From the NCBI GenBank assembly GCA_028715435.1, contig JAQURU010000001.1, positions 1 to 30,829 of the forward strand: a DNA stretch of 30,829 nt, written 5' to 3'. The notes beneath the pieces are model-generated. The model made no database searches, was not told the DNA's origin, and saw only the letters and a list, made by a program, of their open reading frames with translations. The translations under genes and the position numbers were made by a program. Below are positions 30,072-30,829 of this stretch, piece after piece (position 1 is the stretch's first letter; each line of letters begins with the position of its first letter). The DNA is from Minisyncoccota bacterium. Lineage in GTDB: Bacteria > Patescibacteriota > Minisyncoccia > Minisyncoccales > CG1-02-41-26.

Positions 30072-30829
30072 ATGTTAAAAACCTATAAAACAATTAAAGA
30101 GGCGGCAGGGCCTTTGGTGGTAGTTGAAGGAGTAGAGAATATCAAATATGAAGAAATGGTGGAAATTGAAATGCAAAACGGCCAAATAAAAAGAGGGCGG
30201 GTTTTGGAAGCATCAGAGGATACAGCAATTATTCAGGTGTTTGAAGATATCAGGGGCTTGAATTTAAGGGATTCCAAAGCTAAGTTTTTAGCTAAAACAA
30301 TGAAGTTGGGGGTTTCTTTTGATATGGTGGGCAGAATTTTTGATGGTGCGGGCAGGCCCAAAGATAACGGCCCAGAAATCATGGCAGAAAAATATTTAGA
30401 TATAAACGGTTCACCCATAAACCCGTTTTCCAGAGAATATCCTAATGACTTTATTCAAACTGGCATTTCCACTATTGATGGGCTTAACACTTTAGTTAGA
30501 GGGCAAAAGTTGCCTATTTTTTCAGCAGCAGGCCTGCCTCATGCTATGGTTGCTTCTCAAATTGCTAGGCAAGCTAAAGTTTTAACCAAAGCTGGGCTTA
30601 GCTCTGGCAAAAATGAAAAAGGAGAGGTTGAAAAATTTTCTGTGGTTTTTGGAGCCATGGGCATTACATTTGAAGAAGCCCAATTTTTTCTTGACGAATT
30701 TAAAAAAACCGGAGCCTTAGAAAAAGCAGTTGTTTTTATTAATTTAGCCAGCGATCCTGTGGTGGAAAGAATTACTTTGCCAAGAATTGCTCTAACAGCC
30801 GCTGAATTTTTAGCTTTTGAAAAAGACAC
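30072..30829 (+). CDS. ntpB: V/A-type ATPase regulatory subunit B (3' end outside the window)
   Basis: The first 252 residues are present, cut by the window end. N-terminal barrel ([29 protein letters not shown]), then [68 protein letters not shown]. The loop at the Walker A position is degenerate ([11 protein letters not shown]), as is normal for the non-catalytic B subunit. It begins 8 nt after subunit A. Subunit D should follow outside the window. Confidence 0.95.
   Translation, partial: MLKTYKTIKEAAGPLVVVEGVENIKYEEMVEIEMQNGQIKRGRVLEASEDTAIIQVFEDIRGLNLRDSKAKFLAKTMKLGVSFDMVGRIFDGAGRPKDNGPEIMAEKYLDINGSPINPFSREYPNDFIQTGISTIDGLNTLVRGQKLPIFSAAGLPHAMVASQIARQAKVLTKAGLSSGKNEKGEVEKFSVVFGAMGITFEEAQFFLDEFKKTGALEKAVVFINLASDPVVERITLPRIALTAAEFLAFEKD

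Overview
The window looks like a chromosomal segment of a Patescibacteria (Candidate Phyla Radiation) bacterium, most likely Parcubacteria-like. The evidence is AT-rich coding, a short division cluster, DUF11/PKD-type surface protein debris, an HTH–Doc module, a UMPH-1-type HAD hydrolase and a compact genome with many tiny orphan genes. TGA is used as a stop (subunits E and C of the ATPase), so this is not one of the UGA=Gly lineages. The lineage is inferred from gene content only; there is no rRNA in the window.

Layout. 1-835: decayed C-terminal part of a surface protein. 934-4384: MraZ-controlled division operon (mraZ-rsmH-ftsL-like-ftsI). 4390-6615: three consecutive small-gene transcription units. 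Each has a strong promoter, a short leader ORF, a terminator whose 5' arm can pair with the leader ORF, and then one or two small unknown genes with good Shine-Dalgarno (SD) sequences. 6657-8113: tRNA-Glu, rmuC, rplU. 8173-10478 (minus): dnaB, recR and a small membrane protein. 10502-13685: tandemly duplicated promoter, a Cys-rich membrane mini-protein, and an 867-residue protein joining a RecB/Cas4-like nuclease domain to a primase zinc finger and TOPRIM domain, bracketed by two near-identical terminators. 13691-15088 (minus): cysS. 15123-16199: small SD-led genes, two of them predicted membrane mini-proteins, with strong inverted repeats. 16203-19101: dnaX (carrying a GC-rich palindromic insertion), an HTH/Doc-type module with its own operator, tRNA-Gln and a HAD nucleotidase. 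19186-21693: small gene, secreted matrixin-like protease, rarA. 21697-23571: P-type ATPase with an altered ion-site motif. 23575-end: V/A-type ATPase operon in the order G/H-I-K-E-C-F-A-B, cut by the window end; the rotor subunit has the residues of a Na+ site.

Two gene-expression styles are mixed. Many core genes (dnaB, cysS, dnaX, rarA, the protease) have a -10 box so close to the ATG that their mRNAs should have 0-10 nt leaders and no SD. The small accessory genes have long 5' regions and clear AGGAGG-type sites. The leader ORFs use the first style and their downstream genes the second, as expected if leader translation and expression of the main gene are uncoupled and linked only through RNA folding.

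The strongest candidates for undescribed biology are the family of leader-ORF attenuators at 4390-6086 and the nuclease-primase fusion at 11055-13658. Promoters, folds and family calls were read by eye; no search or folding program was run.
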